Of a DNA stretch of 64,000 bases, positions 56,589-64,000 are shown one piece after another (the stretch's first letter is position 1; each line of letters starts with the position of its first letter). Origin of the DNA: Eubacterium nodatum ATCC 33099 (lineage in GTDB: Bacteria; Bacillota; Clostridia; Peptostreptococcales; Anaerovoracaceae); contig AZKM01000008.1 of NCBI GenBank assembly GCA_000510425.1, positions 1-64,000 of the forward strand, given 5' to 3'. The notes beneath the pieces are model-generated. The model was not told where the DNA came from. It ran no database searches and worked only from the letters and a program-made list of their open reading frames with translations. Position numbers and translations under genes: made by a program.

Positions 56589-57335
56589 TTATATATGACA
56601 ATCTCTCTGCTTTCTAACCTCATACATCAATATTGCTCCGGCATTTGAGGCATTCAGCGATGAGATTTTGCCTGTCATCGGAATCGAAAGAGTGAAATCG
56701 CACTTCTCTTTCACCAATCTGCTTATGCCGGAACCTTCGTTACCTATAACAAGTGCAATGGCACCTTGCAAATCCTGTTTATAATAAATTTCTCCACCCA
56801 TATCACAGGCATAAATCCAGACTCCAAGTTCTTTGAGTTTATCAATGGTCTGTGCGATATTCGTCACTCTTGCACACGGAAGATACTCAACTGCTCCTGC
56901 TGAGGTTTTTGCAACAGTTCCCGTAATTCCTGCCGACCTTCTTTTTGATATTATCACCCCATGGGCACCTGCACATTCTGCACTTCTCATTATCGCCCCC
57001 AGATTATGAGGATCTTCAAGCTCGTCCAGAATAATTATAAACGGAGCTTCTTTTCTAGACTTTGCCAATTCCAGAATTTCCTCCACAGATGCGTATTTAT
57101 AAGGAGATATTACTGCTGCAACGCCCTGATGAAAACCGCCTCCCGCTTTTTTATCCAAAAAACTCTTGTCCTCATAATATATAGGAATTCCTCTGTCCTT
57201 TGCCATAGAAATAATTTTACCTACAGAGCCTGTTGATCCCTTTTGCACGAGGATTTTCTCAATTTCTCTTTCGCTTTTCAGCGCTTCAGCAACCGGATTT
57301 CTTCCTGACAAAATACTGTTTTTACTGTCTTTCAT
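56589..57335 (-). CDS. rlmB: 23S rRNA (guanosine-2'-O)-methyltransferase RlmB (TrmH/SpoU family)
   Basis: A 248-residue SPOUT methyltransferase. An N-terminal substrate-binding domain (SGRNPVAEALKSER) precedes the knotted domain with motif 1 NLGAIMRSAECAGAHGVI, motif 2 ALVIGNEGSGISRLV and motif 3 IPMTGKISSLNASNAGAI. It is expected to methylate G2251 (E. coli numbering). The start overlaps the folA end by 14 bp. In Bacillus rlmB also follows mrnC; here thyA and folA are inserted between them. Confidence 0.93.
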   Translation of the reverse strand: MKDSKNSILSGRNPVAEALKSEREIEKILVQKGSTGSVGKIISMAKDRGIPIYYEDKSFLDKKAGGGFHQGVAAVISPYKYASVEEILELAKSRKEAPFIIILDELEDPHNLGAIMRSAECAGAHGVIISKRRSAGITGTVAKTSAGAVEYLPCARVTNIAQTIDKLKELGVWIYACDMGGEIYYKQDLQGAIALVIGNEGSGISRLVKEKCDFTLSIPMTGKISSLNASNAGAILMYEVRKQRDCHI

Positions 57336-57807
57336 ATTTCATAAAACGGTACTTAATTCCGTTATCCTCCATAAGTTCATCCTGCCATGTAACCCTAAAT
57401 TCCTTCATCTCATCCATGTTTACAAAATAGGCATCAGCAGGAAATTTTCCGTAAATCTTCGTTATGTAACAGGTATCACAAAGAGGTAGAAGCTGTTCAT
57501 AAACCTTCGCTCCGCCGATTACAAAGGCGTTATCATCATCTTTCAATACCTGCATAAGCTCTTCAATACTATGGCAAATCGTATCCACACCCTCTGCGGA
57601 AAAATTCTCATCCCTAGTCAGTACAACATTCTTCCTTCCCGAAAGCCCCTTTTTCCCGGGCAAGCTCTCAAGGGTTTTTCTTCCCATGATTACGGTGTGT
57701 CCTGTTGTGGTTTTCTTAAAATATTTCAAATCTCCTGAAAGGTGACAAAGGAGATCCCCTTTATTTCCTATTGCCCAATTCTCATCGGCTGCTAAAATCA
57801 AATTCAT
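57322..57807 (-). CDS. folA: Dihydrofolate reductase
   Basis: A 161-residue DHFR that regenerates tetrahydrofolate. It has LILAADENWAIGNKGDLLCHLSGDLKYFKKTTTGHTVIMGRKTLESLP at the N-terminus with the acidic substrate residue (Asp26), and FVIGGAKVYEQLLP for NADPH binding. It follows thyA by about 50 bp, the pathway partner that consumes methylene-THF. The start follows ACGGAGAAACG. Confidence 0.95.
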   Translation of the reverse strand: MNLILAADENWAIGNKGDLLCHLSGDLKYFKKTTTGHTVIMGRKTLESLPGKKGLSGRKNVVLTRDENFSAEGVDTICHSIEELMQVLKDDDNAFVIGGAKVYEQLLPLCDTCYITKIYGKFPADAYFVNMDEMKEFRVTWQDELMEDNGIKYRFMKYERQ

Positions 57808-57856
57808 CGTTTCTCCGTAAATTATAAAATAGTATTATCATAAAACAACAACATCG

Positions 57857-58687
57857 CTAAATTGCGATTTCAATCTTGGCATCAAAGTCATTGTATCTGT
57901 AATCTGACAATTTAAAGCTGTCCTTGTTAAAGTCATAGAAATCCCTGACACTTCTATCTATGGTGAATTTCGGTGCCTCAAACTGCTCTTTCTCAATCAT
58001 CTCTTTTACAATATCCACATGCCTGTCGTATATATGGGCATTTGCAATTACATGAACAAGTTCTCCGGGCTCGTAACCGTATGCCGAAGCCATCGCATAA
58101 ACTATCAGTGCATATTGAACGACATTCCAGTTATTTGCAGTGAGCATGTCCTGTGAGCGTTGGTGTAAAATGGCATTCAGTCTATTTCCCGCAATATTGA
58201 AGGTCATAGAATAAGCACAAGGATAAAGTGCCATCTCAGACAGGTCGTGGTGATTATACATATTAGTCATGATTCTTCTTGAACCGGGATCATTTTTAAG
58301 GCTCCAGATAACTCTGTCCACCTGATCCATATCACCTTCTCTATAATGGTGTTTAATCCCCATCTGATACCCGTATGCCTTACCGATAGATCCCTTTTCA
58401 TCCGCCCATTCATCCCACACATGGGAGTTCAGATTCTCAATATTATTGGATTTTTTTTGCCAAATCCATGAAATCTCATCCCAGGCAGACTTCCAGTAAG
58501 TTCTTCTGAGGGTTATGATGGGAAACTCACAAGCCAAATCATAACGGTTCACCATTCCAAACAACGCAAGAGTGTGGGCAGGTGTTCCGTCTTCCCAATG
58601 AGGTCTTACCTGCAAATCCTCATCAGAAACTCCGTTTTCAATTATATCTTTCATGTTGGAAACGAATACTTTATCTGCATAACTCAT
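57857..58687 (-). CDS. thyA: Thymidylate synthase
   Basis: A 276-residue ThyA that methylates dUMP to dTMP with methylene-THF. RRIMTNMYNHHD supplies the phosphate-binding arginines and Cys157 in MALYPCAYSMTF is the expected nucleophile. The context is YPCAY rather than the usual PPCH, so this belongs to a divergent subgroup. QRSQDMLTANNWNVVQYALI and HIYDRHVDIVKEM are present. Its ATG overlaps the mrnC stop codon by 4 bp, so the two are translationally coupled. Confidence 0.92.
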   Translation of the reverse strand: MSYADKVFVSNMKDIIENGVSDEDLQVRPHWEDGTPAHTLALFGMVNRYDLACEFPIITLRRTYWKSAWDEISWIWQKKSNNIENLNSHVWDEWADEKGSIGKAYGYQMGIKHHYREGDMDQVDRVIWSLKNDPGSRRIMTNMYNHHDLSEMALYPCAYSMTFNIAGNRLNAILHQRSQDMLTANNWNVVQYALIVYAMASAYGYEPGELVHVIANAHIYDRHVDIVKEMIEKEQFEAPKFTIDRSVRDFYDFNKDSFKLSDYRYNDFDAKIEIAI

Positions 58688-59082
58688 AGGTTCCCCTCTC
58701 TTTCAATAATTTCAATACTTTCTCTGATAATCTCTTCCAGCCTTTTCACATTGCCGTTAAGGTGAAGATACCCTATCAAAGCTTCAAAACCCGTTGCCAT
58801 TTTGTAGTCTACTGGACTGGAACCTCTCGGCTTAGGAGTTTTGGTATTATTCCTTCCCCTCTTCAAAAGTTTTATCTCATCCTCGGACAAAAAGCCTTTT
58901 ACCAGTTCCTTTGCAATCTTCGCCTGACCGTCTGCACATACATAACGAATGACCCTTCTGTTCATTCTGTTCACCCCTGCCGGAGCATCACCCAACACAT
59001 ATTTTCTTATATACACCTCATATACGGCATCACCTATATAGGCAAGCGCCGTCGTATTAGCTGTCTTTGCATTTACCTCCAT
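58684..59082 (-). CDS. mrnC: Mini-ribonuclease III
   Basis: A 132-residue RNase III-like catalytic domain without a dsRNA-binding domain. ALAYIGDAVYEVYIRKYVL holds the catalytic Asp and KPRGSSPVDYKMATGFEALIGYLHL the second acidic site. It matures 23S rRNA in Firmicutes. It lies directly after cysS, as in Bacillus. An AAGGAG lies 13 bases before the ATG, a long spacing. Confidence 0.93.
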   Translation of the reverse strand: MEVNAKTANTTALAYIGDAVYEVYIRKYVLGDAPAGVNRMNRRVIRYVCADGQAKIAKELVKGFLSEDEIKLLKRGRNNTKTPKPRGSSPVDYKMATGFEALIGYLHLNGNVKRLEEIIRESIEIIEREGNL

Positions 59083-59091
59083 AAAAGCAAA

Positions 59092-60492
59092 TTACTCCTT
59101 AACTATCTGAACTCCCCGGGGCGTATCTTTCAGTGTAATCCCCTGAGCCTTCAGCAAATCTCTGATTTCATCAGCCCTGGCAAAATTCTTTTCCTTTCTC
59201 GCCTGCTGTCTTTCTTCAATAAGTTTTTCTATTTCCTCATCGACCGAATTGTCCTCCTCAACCTGCAAAAGTCCTAAAACATCTGCAAATTCCATCAGGG
59301 TATCCAGTGATTTCTGTGCAAATTCCTTGGTAGCATCATCAGAAACTGCAGTATTGATCGCAGTAACAAGTTCAAATACCGCACTGATTCCATCTGCTGT
59401 ATTCAGATCATCGTCCATGGCTGTAATGAACTTCTGTCTGTAACTGTCATAGTCTTTCAGGTTTTCTGTTTCCTTTCGGGTGATTTCCCCGTTGTTTCCC
59501 TGCTCTATGAGGTACAGCAGGTTCTCCTTGCAGTTTTTAAGTCTTTCCAGACTTGCCCTTGCCTGTTTCATAAGTTCTTCACTAAAATCTATCGGACTTC
59601 TGTACTGCCCCGACAATAGGAAAAATCTTATTTCCTCACCTGAATATTCTTTGCGAATATCTCTGACTGTGAAAAAATTTCCCTTTGATTTTGACATCTT
59701 CTGTCTGTCCATCGTTATGTAAGCATTGTGCATCCAATATTTTGCAAAGGGTACACCATTGCAACACTCAGACTGTGCAATTTCATTCTCATGATGCGGA
59801 AACTGCAGATCCTGTCCTCCGGCGTGAATATCTATGGTCTCCCCTAAATGTTTTTTTGCCATAGCAGAACATTCAATGTGCCAGCCCGGTCTTCCCATAC
59901 CCCATGGGGATTTCCATGCGATTTCACTCTCTTCTTTCCTCGTCTTCCATAGGGCAAAGTCGAGGGGGTCCTTCTTTACCTCTCCAACGGCAATTCTTGC
60001 TCCTGCTTCAAGGTCATCAATATTCTGACCGGAAAGCTTTCCGTAATCCGGAAATTTCCTCGTTGAAAAGTAAACATCACCATCTGCCTCATAGGCAAAA
60101 TCCTTTTTTATAAGGGTATTGACAAAATCCATAATTTCTGAAATATGTTCTGAAACCTTAGGATGGACATCAGCCTTTCTGACATTAAGAGCAGTTGTAT
60201 CTTCAAAATATTCTTTTATGTATTTTTCTGAAACCTCCGGTGCTGTTACGCCCTCCTCCTTTGCCCTATTGATAATCTTATCGTCAACATCTGTGAAGTT
60301 CTGGACATACTTTACTTTATAGCCTCTATATTCCAGATATTTTCTCATAGTATCAAAAACCACCAAGGGTCTCGCATTACCGATATGGAAAAAATTGTAT
60401 ACGGTGGGACCGCACACATACATTGAAATCTCGCCATCACGAATAGGCACAAGTTCTTCTTTTTTTCTCGTTAAAGTATTATATATTTTCAT
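59092..60492 (-). CDS. cysS: Cysteinyl-tRNA synthetase
   Basis: A 466-residue class I synthetase. The zinc ligand Cys in YVCGPTVYNFFHIGNARP, the HIGH-type HIGN motif, further zinc ligands (HIECSAM, HHENEIAQSE) and KMSKS (RQKMSKSKGN) are all seen, together with the C-terminal anticodon domain ending FARADEIRDLLKAQGI. No T-box leader precedes it. It lies downstream of the cyclophilin gene. Confidence 0.96.
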   Translation of the reverse strand: MKIYNTLTRKKEELVPIRDGEISMYVCGPTVYNFFHIGNARPLVVFDTMRKYLEYRGYKVKYVQNFTDVDDKIINRAKEEGVTAPEVSEKYIKEYFEDTTALNVRKADVHPKVSEHISEIMDFVNTLIKKDFAYEADGDVYFSTRKFPDYGKLSGQNIDDLEAGARIAVGEVKKDPLDFALWKTRKEESEIAWKSPWGMGRPGWHIECSAMAKKHLGETIDIHAGGQDLQFPHHENEIAQSECCNGVPFAKYWMHNAYITMDRQKMSKSKGNFFTVRDIRKEYSGEEIRFFLLSGQYRSPIDFSEELMKQARASLERLKNCKENLLYLIEQGNNGEITRKETENLKDYDSYRQKFITAMDDDLNTADGISAVFELVTAINTAVSDDATKEFAQKSLDTLMEFADVLGLLQVEEDNSVDEEIEKLIEERQQARKEKNFARADEIRDLLKAQGITLKDTPRGVQIVKE

Positions 60493-60567
60493 ATCCGTTT
60501 CCTTTTAGATTACACTTTCACGCTTTTTAATTCGTATCTCCATGCTTTTGAAATTGTACTATCATTT

Positions 60568-61044
60568 TTATTCTACGGTAATTGTTTTGATTACGACAGG
60601 CTCAAGGGGCTTATCCATCGCATCTCTCCTGACATTTACGATTTCATCTGCAGCTTCAAGGCCTTGGATAATTTTGCCGAAGGCAGCGTAACTTCCGTCG
60701 AGATGGGGTGCATCAGCCACCATGATAAAAAACTGTGAGCCGGCAGAATCCGGCATCATGGATCTTGCCATGGACAGAACACCCTTTGTGTGCTTCAGGT
60801 CATTTTTCACTCCGTTTGCAGCAAATTCTCCTTTAATCGTATGTCCTGGACCGCCTGTTCCATTTCCCAGAGGGCAGCCTCCCTGAATCATAAATCCCGG
60901 AATAACTCTGTGAAAAGTCAGACCGTCATAAAAACCGTCATTTGCAAGTTTTTCAAAGTTTGCCACTGAAAGAGGTGCAATGTCCTCATAAAGTTCTCCC
61001 GACATCACCTTTCCATTTTCCATCTCTATCGTTACTGTTTTCAT
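60568..61044 (-). CDS. Peptidyl-prolyl cis-trans isomerase, cyclophilin type
   Basis: A 158-residue cytoplasmic cyclophilin with no signal peptide. Active-site blocks are DGLTFHRVIPGFMIQGGCPLGNGTGGPG and SMARSMMPDSAGSQFFIM. It assists proline isomerisation in folding. It stands between proS and cysS, a position not found in Bacillus. Confidence 0.93.
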   Translation of the reverse strand: MKTVTIEMENGKVMSGELYEDIAPLSVANFEKLANDGFYDGLTFHRVIPGFMIQGGCPLGNGTGGPGHTIKGEFAANGVKNDLKHTKGVLSMARSMMPDSAGSQFFIMVADAPHLDGSYAAFGKIIQGLEAADEIVNVRRDAMDKPLEPVVIKTITVE

Positions 61045-61196
61045 CTTCGATACCTCTCATTCTTCGCCTATGCACTACATCTATAATTATATTCAAATTT
61101 ATTCCAATTCCGGCGAAATCCATGATTACTTATGGATTTTACAGTTTCACATCCATGATAAAACACCGCATCCCGCCGGATTTATTTTTCCTGCAA

Positions 61197-62933
61197 TTAG
61201 CCTCTGCGCTCTGCATTCACAATCTGTACCGCATTTGAAACCGCATCTTCTACAGACATTTCCTGCTTCTCTTCATTTCTTCTCAGCTTATATTCCACCT
61301 TGCCTTCACCTGCCAGCTTGCCCACTGTAATTCTGACAGGAATACCAAGAAGATCCGCATCCTTAAACTTAACTCCCGGGCGTTCCTTTCGGTCATCCAA
61401 CAGGGTTTCAATTCCTTGGGAATTCAAATCATTATAAACTCTTTCCGCAAGCTCTTTCTGAACTTCGTCATCCGGCTTAACCGTGGTAATTATCACATGG
61501 TATGGAGCAACTGACATTGGCCAGATTATACCGTTTTCATCGTGATGCTGTTCCACTACCGCTGCAAGGGTTCTGGTAACCCCGATTCCGTAGCAGCCCA
61601 TAACTATCGGCTTTTTCTGCTGATTCTCGTCACTGAAATACGCTCCCATAGATTCAGAATACTTTGTGCCAAGTTTAAATACCTGCCCAACCTCGATTCC
61701 CCTTGCACGCTTAACCGGTGCCCCGCAAACAGGGCACTTATCTCCCTCCGCAAGGATTTTGATGTCAGTTACAATATCGCCCCTGTAATCTCTTTCGTAG
61801 TTCACATTGATGGAGTGATAGTTTTCCCGGTTTGCACCTGTGCACAGGTTTTTTAAGCCGGGAAGTTCACTGTCAACTACCGTTATGCAATCATGAATCC
61901 CCACAGGACCTGTAAATCCTCCGACACAACCTGTTGCTTGTGACATCTTTTCCTCATCTGCAAACTCAATCTGATGCTCTGCTAAACCCAAAGCATTAAC
62001 GAGTTTTGTCATATTCAGTTCTCGGTCTCCTCGAACGAAGGCAGCTACATAGCCATCCTCTTTTCCCTCTTCATCATATTTAACAAACAGCAGAGCTTTA
62101 ACGGTCTTTGCCTTATCAAGTCCTAAGAATTCTGCAACCTCTTCTATAGTCTTAGTGCCCGGAGTATTGACATCTTCCTTTGGAAGCATTTCAATTTCGG
62201 TCTGAGGTGTGGCGTCAACACATTCAGCTCGTTCTACCGTTGCTGCCATCAGGCAATTTTCACAATAGACGATTTCACTTTCTCCCACCTCTGAAATTGC
62301 AGTGAATTCGTGGGAGTTACTTCCGCCGATTGCACCGGTATCTGCCTCTACGGGTCTGCATGACAGACCGCAGCGTTTAAAAATCCTGTCATAGGCACCA
62401 TACATAAGTTTATAGCTGTGATCCAGCCCCTTCTCGTCAATATCAAAGGAATAACAGTCTTTCATTATAAATTCTCTGCTCCTCATAAGCCCGAAGCGGG
62501 GGCGAGCCTCATCTCTGTACTTTGTCTGTATCTGATAAAGCATTCTCGGCATCTGCCTGTAAGATGTAATATCACTTCTCACTATATCGGTGAAAATTTC
62601 TTCGTGGGTGGGTCCGAGGCAAAACTCTCTGCCGTTTCTATCCTGAATACGCCAAAGCTCCGGACCGTAGGCGTTCCATCGTCCCGATTCCTCCCAGAAT
62701 TCAGAGGGCTGAATGGCGGACATGTGTATTTCCTGTGCTCCTGAGCCGTCCATCTCCTCACGAATTATATTCTCTATTTTCCTTACGGATTTCCAGCCCA
62801 GAGGCATAAATCCATATACTCCGGACACCAGCTTGCGAATCATGCCTGTTCTCAAAAGAAGAATATGACTCGGTATTTCCGCCTCATTCGGAACTTCACG
62901 CAAGGTTTTTAAGTGCATTTGTGATAACTTCAT
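61197..62933 (-). CDS. proS: Prolyl-tRNA synthetase, bacterial type with editing insertion
   Basis: A 578-residue class II synthetase. Motif 2 (YRDEARPRFGLMRSREFIMKD) and motif 3 (CYGIGVTRTLAAV) surround a YbaK-like editing insertion (residues 230-390: TIEEVAEFLGLDKAKTVKALLFV). A zinc-ribbon-like CPVCGAPV is present. I start at the ATG at 62933, five bases after GGAGG, not at the in-frame TTG four codons earlier. No T-box was found in the 75-bp gap to ispF. Confidence 0.95.
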   Translation of the reverse strand: MKLSQMHLKTLREVPNEAEIPSHILLLRTGMIRKLVSGVYGFMPLGWKSVRKIENIIREEMDGSGAQEIHMSAIQPSEFWEESGRWNAYGPELWRIQDRNGREFCLGPTHEEIFTDIVRSDITSYRQMPRMLYQIQTKYRDEARPRFGLMRSREFIMKDCYSFDIDEKGLDHSYKLMYGAYDRIFKRCGLSCRPVEADTGAIGGSNSHEFTAISEVGESEIVYCENCLMAATVERAECVDATPQTEIEMLPKEDVNTPGTKTIEEVAEFLGLDKAKTVKALLFVKYDEEGKEDGYVAAFVRGDRELNMTKLVNALGLAEHQIEFADEEKMSQATGCVGGFTGPVGIHDCITVVDSELPGLKNLCTGANRENYHSINVNYERDYRGDIVTDIKILAEGDKCPVCGAPVKRARGIEVGQVFKLGTKYSESMGAYFSDENQQKKPIVMGCYGIGVTRTLAAVVEQHHDENGIIWPMSVAPYHVIITTVKPDDEVQKELAERVYNDLNSQGIETLLDDRKERPGVKFKDADLLGIPVRITVGKLAGEGKVEYKLRRNEEKQEMSVEDAVSNAVQIVNAERRG

Positions 62934-63007
62934 CTTGTCCTCCAATTACTTACTTGTAAAATTATTTCTTAATCATCTTTTTTCACTTGCGTCCTATTAA
63001 CGCATTA

Positions 63008-63481
63008 TTATTTTTCTTCTAAAAGGCACACCGCTTCAGCAGCAATACCTTCTCCTCTTCCTGTAAATCCCAGCTTTTCTGTCGTAGTGGCTTTGATATT
63101 GATAGTATTTTCAGCCTCTGCCAGTACCTGTACCAGCTTCCGTGTCATCTCGTCAATATACGGTCTGAGCCTCGGTTTCTGGCATATAACAGTTATATCG
63201 GCATTTGCAAGTCTGTAACCTCTCCCCTCAACCTCTGCCTTAACCTCTTTTAACAGTACAAGGCTTGATATTCCTTTATACTTTTCATCTGTATCGGGAA
63301 ACAGCTTTCCTATATCTCCAAGTCCGGCTGCCCCCAGCATGGCATCCATTAAGGCATGGGTCAAAACATCCGCATCTGAATGTCCCAAAAGACCTTTTTC
63401 ATAAGGAATTTCCACTCCTCCCAATATGAGCTTTCGTCCTTCAGCAAAAGCGTGAACATCAAAACCATGACCGATTCTCAT
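63008..63481 (-). CDS. ispF: 2-C-methyl-D-erythritol 2,4-cyclodiphosphate synthase
   Basis: A 157-residue MEP-pathway enzyme forming the cyclic diphosphate intermediate of isoprenoid synthesis. [11 protein letters not shown] supplies metal ligands, [35 protein letters not shown] the rest of the active site, and [22 protein letters not shown] the C-terminal region. It starts behind GGAGGATTTT. ispD, often adjacent, is not between it and the upstream PIN/TRAM gene. Confidence 0.96.
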   Translation of the reverse strand: MRIGHGFDVHAFAEGRKLILGGVEIPYEKGLLGHSDADVLTHALMDAMLGAAGLGDIGKLFPDTDEKYKGISSLVLLKEVKAEVEGRGYRLANADITVICQKPRLRPYIDEMTRKLVQVLAEAENTINIKATTTEKLGFTGRGEGIAAEAVCLLEEK

Positions 63482-63534
63482 AAAATCCTCCCATCCGTGC
63501 CTTTGCGGATTTCTAAATTTCTTATTTCATTCCG

Positions 63535-64000
63535 TCAAACATTTATCCTTCCAAAAATCATACGACCTGCGGAGGTCTGCAAAACGCTGGTAACGGTAAT
63601 CTTCGTGGTCTTGCCTATCATCTTTCGTCCATCTTCTGCAACAATCATTGTACCGTCATCCAAATATCCTATTGCCTGACTGTTGTCCTTTCCCTGTTTA
63701 ACCAGCTGAACCACCATTTCTTCTCCCGGCAAAACCACAGGTTTAAGACAGTTTGCCAGCTTGTTTATATTCAAAACTCCAACATCGTTTATTGCTGCAA
63801 CCTTGTTCAAGTTATAATCATTGGTAACTACCTTACCGTTCATTATCTGTGCCAGCTTCAGAAGTTTGACATCCACTTCGGGAATTTCCTTCAGTGATTT
63901 TTCTCCATCTGTGTTATAGACTTCAACACCGTATTCCGTCTGCATCTTCTTCAAAATGTCAAGACCTCGTCTTCCCCTTGTTCTCTTGAGGGAATCCGAT
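63535..64000 (-). CDS. PIN/TRAM domain protein, YacL-like, N-terminus beyond the window
   Basis: The C-terminal 154 codons of a YacL-type membrane protein. The frame is open to the window edge and reads [18 protein letters not shown], then the end of the PIN nuclease-like domain ([23 protein letters not shown]) and a TRAM domain ([34 protein letters not shown]). The membrane-spanning N-terminus would lie upstream. It opens the yacL-ispF-...-cysS-mrnC-rlmB gene order shared with Bacillus. Incomplete because of the window end. Confidence 0.88.
   Translation of the reverse strand, partial: SDSLKRTRGRRGLDILKKMQTEYGVEVYNTDGEKSLKEIPEVDVKLLKLAQIMNGKVVTNDYNLNKVAAINDVGVLNINKLANCLKPVVLPGEEMVVQLVKQGKDNSQAIGYLDDGTMIVAEDGRKMIGKTTKITVTSVLQTSAGRMIFGRINV

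Noticed and set aside
60493-63007. T-box riboswitches before cysS or proS
   Set aside because: The gaps upstream of these synthetase genes are about 75 bp and show no T-box sequence (AGGGTGGNACCGCG type) or antiterminator fold.

Overview
The window looks like chromosomal DNA from a low-GC, probably anaerobic Firmicute of the class Clostridia. The evidence is the Firmicute-type ribosomal/RNA polymerase gene order, strong GGAGG ribosome binding sites, a fermentative arginine deiminase operon, Mini-RNase III, and LPXTG-type wall proteins. I cannot name the species. The synteny and wall-protein style would fit oral or gut lineages near Anaerovoracaceae/Peptostreptococcaceae, but this is inference. 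Nearly all genes are on the minus strand; the exceptions are the IS30 transposase, one tetR gene and the putP-like gene.

Layout: 102-1218, an IS30-family insertion with a nonsense-mutated transposase, flanked by perfect 17-bp direct repeats. 1262-5070, an AtoE-type short-chain fatty acid transporter and a U32 peptidase-family gene broken near its 5' end. 5325-8585, arcC-arcA-arcB (transcribed B-A-C) for ATP-yielding arginine catabolism. Upstream are 23S rRNA methyltransferase rlmL and a MocR-type regulator that has lost its PLP-binding lysine; paired CTGGTAC boxes precede arcB. 11408-15055, a Na/Pi cotransporter, a TetR regulator and a short dynamin-like GTPase. 15396-19067, a 1223-residue wall-anchored adhesin with eight alternating Cna_B domains. 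19300-25055, a complete homolog of the pneumococcal vex123-vncRS locus. The gap that holds pep27 in Streptococcus holds here a different 29-codon ORF whose ribosome binding site lies inside a stem-loop.

25445-41793 is the core translation/transcription cluster in transcription order rpmG-secE-nusG-rplK-rplA-[L10 leader]-rplJ-rplL, a small CC-motif protein, then rpoB-rpoC-rpsL-rpsG-fusA-tuf. 56589-64000 is a second conserved housekeeping cluster in transcription order yacL-like, ispF, proS, ppi, cysS, mrnC, thyA, folA, rlmB. In Bacillus these two clusters are near neighbours. Here about 15 kb of accessory genes (41794-56588) separates them: a YjiH-type membrane protein, a lipoprotein-like or membrane-anchored protein, TetR plus a Na+/solute symporter, CoA-disulfide reductase with a rhodanese and a Crp/Fnr regulator, a histidine phosphatase, serine acetyltransferase, a serine recombinase remnant and a second large wall-anchored repeat protein.

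Themes: amino-acid fermentation (arc operon, solute symporter), sulfur/thiol redox (CoADR, rhodanese, EpsC, cysS), folate/thymidylate synthesis (thyA-folA), and surface display through NPxTG sorting motifs (no sortase gene in the window). The most interesting unexplained material is the vex-vnc intergenic sORF/hairpin, the PLP-less MocR, and the repeat-built elements at the rpoB and putP promoters.
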